Origin: Thauera sp. 2A1
GTDB taxonomy: Bacteria; Pseudomonadota; Gammaproteobacteria; Burkholderiales; Rhodocyclaceae
Direction of reading: 5' to 3'
NCBI RefSeq assembly: GCF_009469595.2
Contig: NZ_SSXV01000027.1
Location: 1 to 64,000, forward strand
Length of the DNA: 64,000 bases
Positions 54,188-62,746 of the stretch are shown in pieces. The translations under genes were made by a program, and so were the position numbers. Every line of letters begins with the position of its first letter. Position 1 is the stretch's first letter. Under the pieces are notes generated by a model, which was not told the DNA's origin, made no database searches, and saw nothing but the letters and a program-made list of their open reading frames with translations.

Positions 54188-54843
54188 GCCGCCCGCTGCC
54201 CACCGAATCCGCGCTGCTGCGCGGCCAGGCCGGCAACATCGAAGTCCTGATCGACGCGCCGGGAGAGGTGCGCGGCATCGCGCTGGTGTGCCACCCGCAT
54301 CCGCTGTTCGGCGGCGCCAACACCAACAAGGTGGCGCACACGCTGGCGCGCAGCTTCCGCGACCTCGGCTATGTGGCGATCCGGCCCAACTTCCGCGGCG
54401 TGGGCAAGAGCGAGGGCGCGCACGACGCCGGCAACGGCGAAACCGAAGACATGCTGTCGGTGATCAGTTGGGCGCAGTCGCGCTGGGGCGTGTCGCCGCT
54501 GGCGCTGGGCGGCTTCTCGTTCGGCGGCTTCGTGCAGACGCGAGTGGCGAATCGCCTCGCCGACGGCATCGCGCCGCCGCGCCAGCTCGTGCTGGTGGGC
54601 ATGGCGGCCGGGATGGCGGCCGATGGCGCACGCCACTACGACACGCCGCCAGTGCCCAAGTCCATTCCGACGCTCATCATCCACGGCGAGAACGACGAGA
54701 CCGTCGCGCTCGCCAACGTGCTCGACTGGGCGCGCCCGCAGGAGCTGCCGGTGACGGTGGTGCCGGGCGCCGACCATTTCTTCCATGCCCGCCTGCACGT
54801 GATCCGCGACATCATCGCGCGCAACCTTCCGCCGCTGGCCTGA
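54184..54843 (+). CDS. Alpha/beta-hydrolase, COG2945-like
   Basis: The 219-residue protein is a small alpha/beta-hydrolase: VCHPHPLFGGANTNKV, RPNFRGVGKSEGAHD, nucleophile elbow GGFSFGGF and IIHGENDETV, with a late GADHFFH His. It matches a family often annotated as a predicted hydrolase; the substrate is unknown. It overlaps the ferredoxin gene by four bases. No signal peptide is present. Confidence 0.88.
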   Translation: MSRPLPTESALLRGQAGNIEVLIDAPGEVRGIALVCHPHPLFGGANTNKVAHTLARSFRDLGYVAIRPNFRGVGKSEGAHDAGNGETEDMLSVISWAQSRWGVSPLALGGFSFGGFVQTRVANRLADGIAPPRQLVLVGMAAGMAADGARHYDTPPVPKSIPTLIIHGENDETVALANVLDWARPQELPVTVVPGADHFFHARLHVIRDIIARNLPPLA

Positions 54844-54883
54844 ACCCGCCGCTGACTTTGCCACCCCGACGCAGGAGATCCCG

Positions 54884-55495
54884 ATGAAGCTCTTCGCCTC
54901 GCTCACCAGCCCTTACGCCCGCAAGATCCGCGTGATCCTCGCGGAGAAGGCGCTGCACTTCGAACTGGTGGTCGATTCGCCCTGGGAGGCGAACACCCGG
55001 GTGCCGACGGTCAACCCGCTCGGCAAGGTGCCGGCGCTGGTCACCGACGCCGGCGACATCTTCTTCGATTCGCCGGTGATCGCCGGTTACCTCGAGACGC
55101 TGGACGCGGCGCCGCGGCTGCTGCCCGCCGACGCGCTTGCAGCCGTGCGGGTGCGGCAGAACGAGGCGCTGGCCGACGGCATCACCGATGCGGCAGTCGC
55201 CGCGCTGCTCGAGTCGCGCCGCCCCGACGGCGAGCGCAGCGAGCGCGAGATCGCGCGCCAGCTCGAGAAGGTGGAGCGCGCCCTGGTCGAACTCGAGCGC
55301 CGCGCCACGGACCGCGACTGGCTCAATGGCGACCGCATGCAGTTGGGCGACGTCGCCGCGGGCTGCGCGCTGGGCTACCTCGACCTGCGCTTCCCGAAGA
55401 TCGACTGGCGCGGCCGCCATGCGGCGCTGGCCGCACTGGCGGCGCGGCTGTTCGCGCGGCCGAGCTTCACCACCACCGTTCCGCCGGCGGGCTGA
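54884..55495 (+). CDS. Glutathione S-transferase family protein
   Basis: The 203-residue protein has a thioredoxin-fold N-terminal half (LFASLTSPYARKIRVILAEK, NPLGKVPALVTD, FDSPVIAGYLE) and an all-helical C-terminal half (LNGDRMQLGDVAAGCALGYLDL). The SxxYxRK opening replaces a catalytic Cys, so Ser9 or a nearby residue may bind glutathione. It resembles YibF-type GSTs. The ATG has CAGGAG upstream. It is the third gene of a cytoplasmic redox-related run starting with ferredoxin. Confidence 0.88.
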   Translation: MKLFASLTSPYARKIRVILAEKALHFELVVDSPWEANTRVPTVNPLGKVPALVTDAGDIFFDSPVIAGYLETLDAAPRLLPADALAAVRVRQNEALADGITDAAVAALLESRRPDGERSEREIARQLEKVERALVELERRATDRDWLNGDRMQLGDVAAGCALGYLDLRFPKIDWRGRHAALAALAARLFARPSFTTTVPPAG

Positions 55496-55523
55496 ACAGC
55501 CGGCGCACACAGGAGAATCACGC

Positions 55524-56267
55524 GTGTTCGAATCCATGATGCACGCCGCCTTCTGGTTGTCGGTGCTGCAGATCATCGCCATTGACATCCTGCTCGGCGG
55601 CGACAACGCGGTCGTCATCGCCCTGGCGTGCCGCAAGCTGCCCGCGCATCAGCGCAACAAGGGCATCGCCTGGGGTGTGGTGGGCGCGATCGCGCTGCGC
55701 ATCGTGCTGATCTTCTTCGCCCTGCAACTGCTCGCGCTGCCCTTCCTGAAGGTGGTCGGCGCGCTGCTGCTGCTGTGGATCGGCGTCAAGCTGATGCAGC
55801 CGGAAGACGATGACGGCCATGGCAACATCGAGGGCAGCACCCACCTGATGGGCGCGATCAAGACCATCGTCGTCGCCGATGCCGTGATGAGCCTGGACAA
55901 CGTCATCGCCGTGGCCGGCGCTGCGAAGGGCGACCTCGGTCTGGTGGTGTTCGGCATCGTGGTCAGCATTCCCATCATCGTTTGGGGCAGCAAGTTCGTG
56001 CTCAAGCTGATGGACCGCTTTCCCGCCGTCATCACGCTCGGCGCCGCGCTGCTGGGCTGGATCGCCGGCGGCATGGTGGTGGGCGACGTCACGCTGCAGC
56101 CGCTGCTGCAGGGACTGCCGGGCTGGCTGCACTACCTGACCTCGGTGGTGGGTGCGGTGTTCGTGGTGACGCTGGGCGGCTGGCTGGCACGACGCCGGAC
56201 GCGAGAGGGAGCCGGCGTCGCCGAGTTGACGCTCGCCGACGCGCCTCCCGGTGCAGGCGACAAGTGA
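55524..56267 (+). CDS. TerC family integral membrane protein
   Basis: The 247-residue protein has about seven membrane segments and the TerC signatures IDILLGGDNAVVIALACRKL and AVMSLDNVIAVAGAAKGDL, whose acidic residues are thought to handle metal ions. Relatives export manganese or take part in tellurium resistance and membrane-protein metalation. The start is the GTG at 55524, with AGGAG eight bases upstream. A C-terminal hydrophilic tail follows the last helix. It is followed 13 bases later by a universal stress protein. Confidence 0.88.
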   Translation: MFESMMHAAFWLSVLQIIAIDILLGGDNAVVIALACRKLPAHQRNKGIAWGVVGAIALRIVLIFFALQLLALPFLKVVGALLLLWIGVKLMQPEDDDGHGNIEGSTHLMGAIKTIVVADAVMSLDNVIAVAGAAKGDLGLVVFGIVVSIPIIVWGSKFVLKLMDRFPAVITLGAALLGWIAGGMVVGDVTLQPLLQGLPGWLHYLTSVVGAVFVVTLGGWLARRRTREGAGVAELTLADAPPGAGDK

Positions 56268-56280
56268 GGAGGCGCGCACC

Positions 56281-56718
56281 ATGAAGGTACTCATCCCCGT
56301 CGATGGCTCGGAAAACGCCATGCGCGCAGTGGCCCACGTGCTCGCGCTACGCCGCGAGACCCCGGCGCTGGAGATCCACCTGCTCGCCGTGCAGATCCCC
56401 ATCGATGGCCACGCGCGCAGCTTCGTCAGCAAGGAAGCGCTGGAGGACTACCATCGCGAGGAAGGCCTTGCCGCGCTCGCCAGTGCGCGAAAGCAGCTCG
56501 ATGAAGCCGGCGTGGCCTACACGCACCATGTTGCGATCGGCCATGTCGCCGACACCATCGTGCGCTACGCGCGGGAACGCGGCTTCGACCGCATCGTGAT
56601 GGGCTCGCATGGCCGCACCGGCCTGCTGCACCTGCTGATGGGCTCGGTGGCGCGCGAGGTCTCGCAGCGTTCCACCGTGCCGGTCACGCTGGTGAAGCCG
56701 GATGAGGCGGCGCGCTGA
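56281..56718 (+). CDS. Universal stress protein family
   Basis: The 145-residue protein has the UspA fold: MKVLIPVDGSENAMRAVAHV at the start and the ATP-binding motif GSHGRTGLLHLLMGSVAREV near the end, with the G-x2-G-x9-G-S pattern. It probably binds ATP and responds to stress; the exact role is not defined. GAGGAGG lies upstream of the ATG. It sits between TerC and a ferritin-like protein gene. Confidence 0.92.
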   Translation: MKVLIPVDGSENAMRAVAHVLALRRETPALEIHLLAVQIPIDGHARSFVSKEALEDYHREEGLAALASARKQLDEAGVAYTHHVAIGHVADTIVRYARERGFDRIVMGSHGRTGLLHLLMGSVAREVSQRSTVPVTLVKPDEAAR

Positions 56719-56790
56719 GCGCGTCCTGCGGACATCGCCGCTCCGCCGCGACGACCCGCGGAGCCACGTCCCGGCAGGGCGGGCAGTGGC

Positions 56791-56818
56791 TTGCGCCACG
56801 GCAGTCGTCGTCTAGAGT
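56791..56818 (+). promoter_or_regulatory. Candidate sigma-70 promoter for the ferritin-like gene
   Basis: TTGCGC at 56791-56796 and TAGAGT at 56813-56818 are separated by 16 bases, about 75 bases upstream of the ferritin-like start. Both boxes match the consensus at about four of six positions. The rest of the 177-base gap shows nothing else. Confidence 0.45.
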
Positions 56819-56895
56819 GAAACGAGCCGGCCCGCACGCACGCGAATGAGCGCGTCGCACGTACAACGCCGGCCCCCACAGGGAAGGAGAATGTC

Positions 56896-57360
56896 ATGGC
56901 AGAGCTCGACAAGGAGGCCGTCGTCGCGGTCCTGAACCGCATCCTCGAAGCGGAACTGGCGGGGGTGGTGCGTTACACGCATTATTCCTTCCTCGTCTTC
57001 GGCTTTGGCCGCATTCCCATCGTGTCCTGGCTCAATGCCCAGGCGGACGAGTCACTGCTGCATGCGCGCCAGGCAGGGGAATGGATCACCACGCTCGGCG
57101 CCTACCCTTCGCTGGGCATCGGGCCGTTGCTCGACTCCCACCAGCACGATGTGGGAGCGATCCTGCGCGAGTCGCTGGAAGCGGAGAGCAAGGCCCTGGG
57201 CCTGTACCGCGAACTGCTGGCGCAGGTGGAAGGCCGCTCGGTCGCGCTGGAGGAGTTCTCGCGCCAGATGATCCACGCCGAGGAGCTGCATCTGGCCGAG
57301 GTCGACAAGATGCTGCGCAAGCCCGGCGACCTGCAGGCTTTCGCCCCGCGCAACATCTAG
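56896..57360 (+). CDS. Ferritin-like/bacterioferritin family protein
   Basis: The 154-residue four-helix protein shows the di-iron ligand pattern: EAELAGVVRYTHYSF in helix 1, DESLLHARQAGEW in helix 2, EAESKALGLYRELL in helix 3 and EEFSRQMIHAEELHLAEV in helix 4. It is probably an iron-storage or iron-oxidising protein in the cytoplasm. It lacks the haem-binding Met seen at a fixed place in many bacterioferritins as far as I can tell. The ATG has GGAG seven bases upstream. Confidence 0.85.
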   Translation: MAELDKEAVVAVLNRILEAELAGVVRYTHYSFLVFGFGRIPIVSWLNAQADESLLHARQAGEWITTLGAYPSLGIGPLLDSHQHDVGAILRESLEAESKALGLYRELLAQVEGRSVALEEFSRQMIHAEELHLAEVDKMLRKPGDLQAFAPRNI

Positions 57361-57496
57361 CCCGCCGGTGGCGGGCCAGGGCGCGGCCGTGGCGTAGAGG
57401 CAGGGCGCAGCCGCCTGCAGCGGGCCGCTTGATCCAGGTTAGCGCACAAGCGCGCGCCGTCCGCGATAATCGCGCTTCCCCGCCCACGGAAGCGAC

Positions 57497-57844
57497 ATGA
57501 CTCACGCACTGATCGTCTTCACCAACTTGCCCGACCAGGCCACGGCCGCGACACTTGCGCAACGCCTGGTGGGCGAGCGGCTGGCCGCCTGTGTGAGCAT
57601 CATGGCCCCCTGCCAGTCGGTGTATCGCTGGCAGGGGGCGATCGAGTCGGCGGGCGAAGTGCCGCTGCTGATCAAGACCACCGCCGACCGCTATGAGGCG
57701 CTGCAGGCAGCGATCCTCGAGTCCCACCCCTACGAACTTCCCGAAATCCTCGCGGTCCCTGTGCAGCAGGGCCTCGAATCCTTCCTCGACTGGATGAACG
57801 ACGAAACGCGCCCGTCGCCCGGTAGCGACGAGCCTGCAAGGTGA
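57497..57844 (+). CDS. cutA: Divalent-cation tolerance protein CutA
   Basis: The 115-residue protein has the CutA pattern: ALIVFTNLPDQATAATLAQRLVGERLAACVSI, VYRWQGAIESAGEVPLLIKTT and HPYELPEILAVPV. CutA forms stable trimers and was linked to copper tolerance, although its role is unclear. It lies directly before dsbD and overlaps or abuts it, the same order as in E. coli, so co-expression is likely. The ATG has GGAAG upstream. Confidence 0.95.
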   Translation: MTHALIVFTNLPDQATAATLAQRLVGERLAACVSIMAPCQSVYRWQGAIESAGEVPLLIKTTADRYEALQAAILESHPYELPEILAVPVQQGLESFLDWMNDETRPSPGSDEPAR

Positions 57845-57882
57845 GCCTTGCCCGCCCCCAGATCCTCCCGACCCGAAACCCG

Positions 57883-59736
57883 ATGACGCACCGCCTGTCG
57901 ATCTTGCTTGCCCTGTTCGCAAGCCTGCTGCTCCTTGCCTTCCCCATGGCCCGCGCGGCCGATCCCATCGAACCGGAAAAGGCCTTCGCCATGCGCGCCC
58001 ATGCGCTCGACGCGCAGACGGTCGAGGTCGTGTTCACGGTGGCGAAGGGCTACTACCTGTACGGCGACAAGTTCCGCTATGAAGCAGAGCCCGCCACGAT
58101 CACGCTGGGTGCACCGCAAAAACCCGCCGGCAAGGTGAAGCACGACGAGTTCTTCGGCGAGGTCGAGACCCACCGCGGCGAATTGCGCGTGCTGTTGCCG
58201 GTGACGGCGCCCGAAGGCGTCAGCCGCTTCGAGCTGACCGTCACCAGCCAGGGCTGCTGGGACGGCGGCATCTGCTACCCGCCCACGCCGCAGAAGACCG
58301 CCATCGATCTCTCCGCGCCGACGGCAAAAGGTGGCGGCCTGCTCGCCGGCCTGGTCGGCGGCCGCTCGCAGGGTGGCGCACAGAGCGTCGCGCCGGCGAG
58401 CGACGACACGACGACAGCCGTTCGCGAGCCCACCGACGCCGGCAGCGGCGACGAGAGCGGGCGCATCGCCAGCCTCCTGAAGGGTGCCAGCGTGCCGCTG
58501 ATCCTGGTGAGCTTCTTCGGCTTCGGCCTGCTGCTGGCCTTCACCCCCTGCACCTTCCCGATGATTCCCATCCTGTCGGGGATCATCGTCGGCCAGGGGC
58601 ACAAGGTGTCGCACACCCGCGCCTTCGTGCTGTCGCTCGCCTACGTGCTGGGCATGGCCGTCACCTACGCGCTGGCCGGCGTCGCCGCAGGCGTGACCGG
58701 CACGCTGCTGTCGGCGGCGCTGCAGAACGTGTGGGTGCTGTCGGCGTTCGCGCTGGTGTTCGTGCTGCTGTCGTTGTCGATGTTCGGCTTCTACGAGCTG
58801 CAGTTGCCAAGCGCGCTGCAGAGCCGGCTGGCGAGCACCGCGAGCCACGAGAAGGGCGGCCACCTCGGCGGCGTCGCGGTGATGGGTGTGCTGTCGGCGC
58901 TGATCGTCGGCCCCTGCGTGGCGGCGCCGCTGGCCGGCGCCCTGCTCTACATCGCGCAGACGGGGGATGCCGTGCTCGGCGGCTGGGCGCTGTTCGCCAT
59001 GGGCCTGGGCATGGGCGCGCCGCTGCTGGCGGTGGGCGTCGCCTCGCGCTCGCTGCTGCCCAAGGTCGGGCCATGGATGGAAGGGGTCAAGAAGGCCTTC
59101 GGCGTGCTGCTGCTGGCGGTGGCGCTGTGGATGCTGAGCCCGGTGATCCCGCCGCTGGCGACGATGCTGGGCTGGACGTCGCTGCTGGTGTTCTCCGGCA
59201 TCTTCCTGCATGCCATCGACCCGCTGCCGCCGCATGCGAAGGGCTGGCAGCGTTTCTGGAAAGGGGTCGGCGTGGTGCTGCTGATCTCGGGCGCGGCGAT
59301 GCTGGTGGGCGCCCTCGCCGGCTCGCGCGACCCGCTGCAGCCGCTCGCGGTGCTGCGCGCCGAAGCAGCGGCGTCGGAGGCGGCACCGGCGTTCGAGAAA
59401 GTGTCGTCGATCGCCGAGCTCGACGCCCGCCTGGCCGGCGCCGGCCGCCCGGTGATGCTGGATTTCTACGCCGACTGGTGCGTGTCGTGCAAGGAGATGG
59501 AACGCTACACCTTCAGCGATCCGCAGGTGGCGAGCCGCATGGGGCGCATGCTGCTGCTGAAGGCCGACGTCACCGCCAACAATGACGAGCACAAGGCCCT
59601 GCTCAAGCGCTTCGGCCTGTTCGGTCCGCCGGGCATCATCTTCTTCGACCCCACCGGCAAGGAGCGCGAAGGCCTGCGCGTGGTGGGCTACATGAAGGCG
59701 GAGCCGTTCGCGGCGGTGCTGGACCGGGCGCTGTAA
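57883..59736 (+). CDS. dsbD: Thiol:disulfide interchange protein DsbD
   Basis: The ~617-residue protein moves electrons from cytoplasmic thioredoxin to the periplasm. It has a signal peptide (HRLSILLALFASLLLLAFPMARA), an N-terminal periplasmic domain with CWDGGICYPP, an eight-helix membrane core with the cysteines of FTPCTFPMIPILSG and VGPCVAAPLAG, and a C-terminal thioredoxin domain with YADWCVSCKEME. I placed the start at the ATG at 57883, which gives a standard signal peptide. A GTG at 57841, overlapping the cutA stop, is also possible. Reducing equivalents serve DsbC and cytochrome c maturation. Confidence 0.93.
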   Translation: MTHRLSILLALFASLLLLAFPMARAADPIEPEKAFAMRAHALDAQTVEVVFTVAKGYYLYGDKFRYEAEPATITLGAPQKPAGKVKHDEFFGEVETHRGELRVLLPVTAPEGVSRFELTVTSQGCWDGGICYPPTPQKTAIDLSAPTAKGGGLLAGLVGGRSQGGAQSVAPASDDTTTAVREPTDAGSGDESGRIASLLKGASVPLILVSFFGFGLLLAFTPCTFPMIPILSGIIVGQGHKVSHTRAFVLSLAYVLGMAVTYALAGVAAGVTGTLLSAALQNVWVLSAFALVFVLLSLSMFGFYELQLPSALQSRLASTASHEKGGHLGGVAVMGVLSALIVGPCVAAPLAGALLYIAQTGDAVLGGWALFAMGLGMGAPLLAVGVASRSLLPKVGPWMEGVKKAFGVLLLAVALWMLSPVIPPLATMLGWTSLLVFSGIFLHAIDPLPPHAKGWQRFWKGVGVVLLISGAAMLVGALAGSRDPLQPLAVLRAEAAASEAAPAFEKVSSIAELDARLAGAGRPVMLDFYADWCVSCKEMERYTFSDPQVASRMGRMLLLKADVTANNDEHKALLKRFGLFGPPGIIFFDPTGKEREGLRVVGYMKAEPFAAVLDRAL

Positions 59737-59767
59737 CCGCAGCCCGGCCGGTACGCAGGTTTTCCCC

Positions 59768-59773
59768 TACAAT
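59768..59773 (+). promoter_or_regulatory. Candidate -10 element of the riboflavin operon
   Basis: TACAAT lies 31-36 bases before the riboflavin synthase start in a short 67-base gap. No convincing -35 is seen. The gap is too short to hold a full FMN riboswitch, so none is called. Confidence 0.4.
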
Positions 59774-59803
59774 TCTGCCTTTACCTTTCGGTTCAGACCT
59801 TTC

Positions 59804-60418
59804 ATGTTCTCCGGCATCGTCGCGGCCCTCGGCCGCATCGAACACATCGAGCCGCTCGCGGACGGCATTCGCCTCACCGTCGACACCAACGGGCTCGACC
59901 TGTCCGACGTCATCGTTGGCGACAGCATCGCGCACAGCGGCGTGTGCCTGACCGTGGTCGACATGAACGGCGGCCACTTGAAGTACGACGTCTCGCGCGA
60001 GACGCTCAACTGCACGGTAGGCCTGGATGCCGTGGGCAACGAGGTGAATCTGGAGAAGGCGCTGCGCCTGGCCGACCGCCTCGGCGGCCACCTCGTCACC
60101 GGCCATGTGGATGGCGTGGGCGAAGTGCAGAAGTTCGAACCCGTGGGCGAAAGCCACGAGCTCGTGATCCGCGCGCCGGCGGCGATCGCCGGCTACATCG
60201 CGAAGAAGGGCTCCATCACCGTGAATGGCGTCAGCCTGACGGTGAACCACGTCGAGGGGCGCGACTTCTGGATCAACCTGATCCCCCACACGGTGGCGAT
60301 GACCAACCTGAAGCACCTCGCGCCCGGGCGCAAGGTCAATCTCGAGATCGACCTCATCGCACGCTACGTCGAGCGCATGCTCGCCTGGCGCAGCGAGGAA
60401 GCCGCCGCACAAGGCTGA
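59804..60418 (+). CDS. ribE: Riboflavin synthase alpha subunit
   Basis: The 204-residue protein makes riboflavin by dismutation of two 6,7-dimethyl-8-ribityllumazine molecules. It begins MFSGIVAALGRIEHIEPL and has two related lumazine-binding barrels, each with a G-x-S/H-x-x-V-N/C-L-T type motif: HSGVCLTVVD in the first and VNGVSLTVNHV in the second. HLVTGHVDGVG is the connector typical of the family. It is the first gene of ribE-ribBA-ribH-nusB. Confidence 0.95.
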   Translation: MFSGIVAALGRIEHIEPLADGIRLTVDTNGLDLSDVIVGDSIAHSGVCLTVVDMNGGHLKYDVSRETLNCTVGLDAVGNEVNLEKALRLADRLGGHLVTGHVDGVGEVQKFEPVGESHELVIRAPAAIAGYIAKKGSITVNGVSLTVNHVEGRDFWINLIPHTVAMTNLKHLAPGRKVNLEIDLIARYVERMLAWRSEEAAAQG

Positions 60419-60476
60419 ACCACGCACAACGACGCGTCGTCAGAACGCCAGCAAGAACAGCACACAAGGAAACAGC

Positions 60477-61565
60477 ATGAGCGCACTCGCGCCGATTACC
60501 GACATCATCGCCGACATCAAGGCGGGCAAGATGGTCATCCTGGTGGACGAAGAAGACCGCGAGAACGAGGGCGACCTCGTCATGGCGGCCGAATTCGTCA
60601 CGCCGGAGGCGATCAACTTCATGGCCAAGCACGGCCGCGGCCTGATCTGCCTGACGCTCACCGACGAGCGCTGCCGCCAGCTCGGCCTGCAGCAGATGGT
60701 GCGCGACAACCGCACGCCGCACGGCACCGCGTTCACCGTGTCGATCGAAGCGGCCACCGGCGTCACCACCGGCATCTCGGCGCACGACCGCGCGCGCACC
60801 GTGCAGGTGGCCGTCGCCCGCAACGCCCGGCCGGACGACATCGTCACCCCCGGCCACATCTTCCCGCTGACCGCGCAGAAGGGCGGCGTGCTGATCCGCG
60901 CCGGCCACACCGAAGCCGGCTGCGACCTCGCCCACCTTGCCGGCCTGGAACCGGCCGCGGTGATCTGCGAGATCCTGAAAGACGACGGCACCATGGCGCG
61001 GCTCCCCGACCTGATCGAGTTCGGCCGCGAACACGGCCTGAAGATCGGCGCCATCCGCGACCTGATCGAGCATCGCGCCGCCACCGAGCACCTGATCGAG
61101 AAAGTCGCCGAGAAGGAGGTCGACACCGTCCATGGCCGCTTCCGCCTGTCCGCGTTCGAGGACAAGACCTCGGGCGACGTGCATTTCGCCCTGGCGCACG
61201 GCGACATCCGCCCCGAGCGCGAGACCCTGGTGCGGGTGCACGAGCCGATCTCGGTGATCGACTTCCTCGACCCCGCGAGCGCGAGTCACAGCTTCCCGGT
61301 GGATGTCTCGCTCGCCACGCTGGCGGCGGCCGAGGCCGGCGTGATGGTGCTGCTGTACCGCCCGCAATCGGGGCGCGAGCTGCTCGCCAGCCTCAACCGC
61401 ACCCAGGACCGACCGGTGAAGTGGGACGCCCGCCTGTTCGGCGTCGGCGCGCAGATCCTGCGCAGCCTCAACGTCGGCAAGATGCGCCTGCTCGCCAGCC
61501 CGCGCAAGATCCGCAGCATGGCCGGCTTCGGCCTCGAAATCACCGGCTTCGTCGACAAGAACTGA
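60477..61565 (+). CDS. ribBA: 3,4-dihydroxy-2-butanone-4-phosphate synthase with degenerate GTP cyclohydrolase II domain
   Basis: The 362-residue protein has an intact RibB half (VDEEDRENEGDLVMAAEF, TPGHIFPLTAQKGG, GHTEAGCDLAHLAG), which makes the four-carbon riboflavin precursor from ribulose 5-phosphate. The C-terminal RibA-like half (~200-362) lacks the zinc-binding Cys cluster and catalytic residues of GTP cyclohydrolase II, so this step must be done by a separate RibA. Such RibBA proteins are common in betaproteobacteria. It lies between ribE and ribH. Confidence 0.93.
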   Translation: MSALAPITDIIADIKAGKMVILVDEEDRENEGDLVMAAEFVTPEAINFMAKHGRGLICLTLTDERCRQLGLQQMVRDNRTPHGTAFTVSIEAATGVTTGISAHDRARTVQVAVARNARPDDIVTPGHIFPLTAQKGGVLIRAGHTEAGCDLAHLAGLEPAAVICEILKDDGTMARLPDLIEFGREHGLKIGAIRDLIEHRAATEHLIEKVAEKEVDTVHGRFRLSAFEDKTSGDVHFALAHGDIRPERETLVRVHEPISVIDFLDPASASHSFPVDVSLATLAAAEAGVMVLLYRPQSGRELLASLNRTQDRPVKWDARLFGVGAQILRSLNVGKMRLLASPRKIRSMAGFGLEITGFVDKN

Positions 61566-61584
61566 GCAAGAACCGAGAACCCGC

Positions 61585-62088
61585 ATGCAACGCACCCAGC
61601 CCGAAAACACCCGCCGCACCGCCCGCTACGACGGCATCGTCGAGCTCGAGCCCGACTTCGCCGGCACCGGCCTGCGCGTAGGCATCGTCATGGCCCGCTT
61701 CAACCTCGACATCTGCGAGGGACTGCTGTCGACGTGCACCGACGAGCTGCTCAAGCTCGGCGTCGCGCGCAGCGACATCCGCATCGTCACCGTGCCCGGC
61801 GCACTGGAGATCCCGCTGACGCTGCAGGCCATGGGCAAGAGCGGCAGATTCGACGCGCTGGTGGCGCTCGGCGCGGTGGTCCGCGGCGAGACCTATCACT
61901 TCGAGCTGGTGTCCAATGAGATGGGCGCCGGCATCACCCGCGTCTGCCTCGACACCGGCGTGCCGATCGCCAACGGTGTGCTGACGACCGAGGATGAAGA
62001 CCAGGCCGTGGCGCGCATGAGCGAGAAAGGCGCCGACTGCGCCCGCGCCGCGGTGGAGATGGCCAACCTGCTGAAGGCCCTGAAATGA
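61585..62088 (+). CDS. ribH: 6,7-dimethyl-8-ribityllumazine synthase
   Basis: The 167-residue protein condenses the RibB product with the pyrimidine intermediate to make lumazine, the substrate of RibE. It shows FNLDICEGLLSTCTDELLKLGV, VPGALEIPLTLQ, GAVVRGETYHFELV with the catalytic His, and ANGVLTTEDEDQA. The C-terminus overlaps the nusB start by four bases (ATGA). Lumazine synthase typically assembles into pentamers or 60-mers. Confidence 0.96.
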   Translation: MQRTQPENTRRTARYDGIVELEPDFAGTGLRVGIVMARFNLDICEGLLSTCTDELLKLGVARSDIRIVTVPGALEIPLTLQAMGKSGRFDALVALGAVVRGETYHFELVSNEMGAGITRVCLDTGVPIANGVLTTEDEDQAVARMSEKGADCARAAVEMANLLKALK

Positions 62089-62585
62089 GCGATCCGATAC
62101 ACTCCGGCAGTGGCGAACCCGGCGCCACGCCGAACCCGACGAGCAAGATGGCGCGCCGCCGTGCGCGCGAACTGGCACTGCAGGGCGTGTACCAGTGGCT
62201 GCTGTCGGGCAACTCGATGACCGCCGTGCAGCGCAACATCGAGGCCGAGGCGGAAAACCTGGACAAGGTGGACCGCGAACTGTTCGTGAGCCTGCTGCGC
62301 GGCGCGCTGGAAAACGCCGACGAGTTGCGCGCCGGGTTCTCGCCGCTGATCCACCGTCCGGTGGCCGAGCTGTCACCCATCGAGCATGCGATTCTGCTGC
62401 TGGGCGCGCACGAGCTGCGCCACAACATCGAGACGCCCTACCGGGTCATCATCAACGAGGCGATCGAGCTCGCCAAGAGCTACGGCGGCACCGACGGACA
62501 CAAGTTCGTGAATGGCGTGCTGGACAAGCTCGCCGCCCGGCTGCGCCCGGAAGAAGTCGAGGCCGCGCGCAAGGCGAAGGGCTGA
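62085..62585 (+). CDS. nusB: Transcription antitermination factor NusB
   Basis: The 166-residue helical protein has the NusB pattern: KMARRRARELALQGVYQWLLSG, HRPVAELSPIEHAILLLGAHEL, TPYRVIINEAIELAKSYGGTDGHKFVNGVLDKLA. NusB binds boxA RNA with NusE to prevent premature termination on rRNA genes. A ~20-residue disordered N-terminal extension (DPIHSGSGEPGATPNPTS) precedes the core. It overlaps ribH, a common arrangement, and is followed by a terminator. Confidence 0.96.
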   Translation: MSDPIHSGSGEPGATPNPTSKMARRRARELALQGVYQWLLSGNSMTAVQRNIEAEAENLDKVDRELFVSLLRGALENADELRAGFSPLIHRPVAELSPIEHAILLLGAHELRHNIETPYRVIINEAIELAKSYGGTDGHKFVNGVLDKLAARLRPEEVEAARKAKG

Positions 62586-62619
62586 TCAAGCGAGGAATCA
62601 AGAGCCTTGCCGCTAAGAC

Positions 62620-62713
62620 GCCTGGCGGGGCGTCCGGCGCACGGGCGTAAGCGTTCGCGGCCTTCGGCTTCCCGGCCCGGAGCACGCGCACCGGACGCCC
62701 CGCCAGGCTTTTT
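62620..62713 (+). terminator. Terminator after the ribE-ribBA-ribH-nusB operon
   Basis: GCCTGGCGGGGCGTCCGG (62620-62637) pairs perfectly with 62691-62708, followed by TTTTT. The 53-base loop contains further GC-rich pairing. It lies 34 bases after the nusB stop and before the divergent-direction haem protein gene. The long loop makes it atypical, but the perfect 18-pair stem and T-run support termination. Confidence 0.75.
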
Positions 62714-62746
62714 CTGCCAGAAACCCACGCGTGTCAGAAGCGCACT

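Noticed and set aside
59737..59803. FMN riboswitch before ribE
   Set aside because: The gap is only 67 bases, too short for the conserved six-helix RFN element, and no RFN-like stems are visible.
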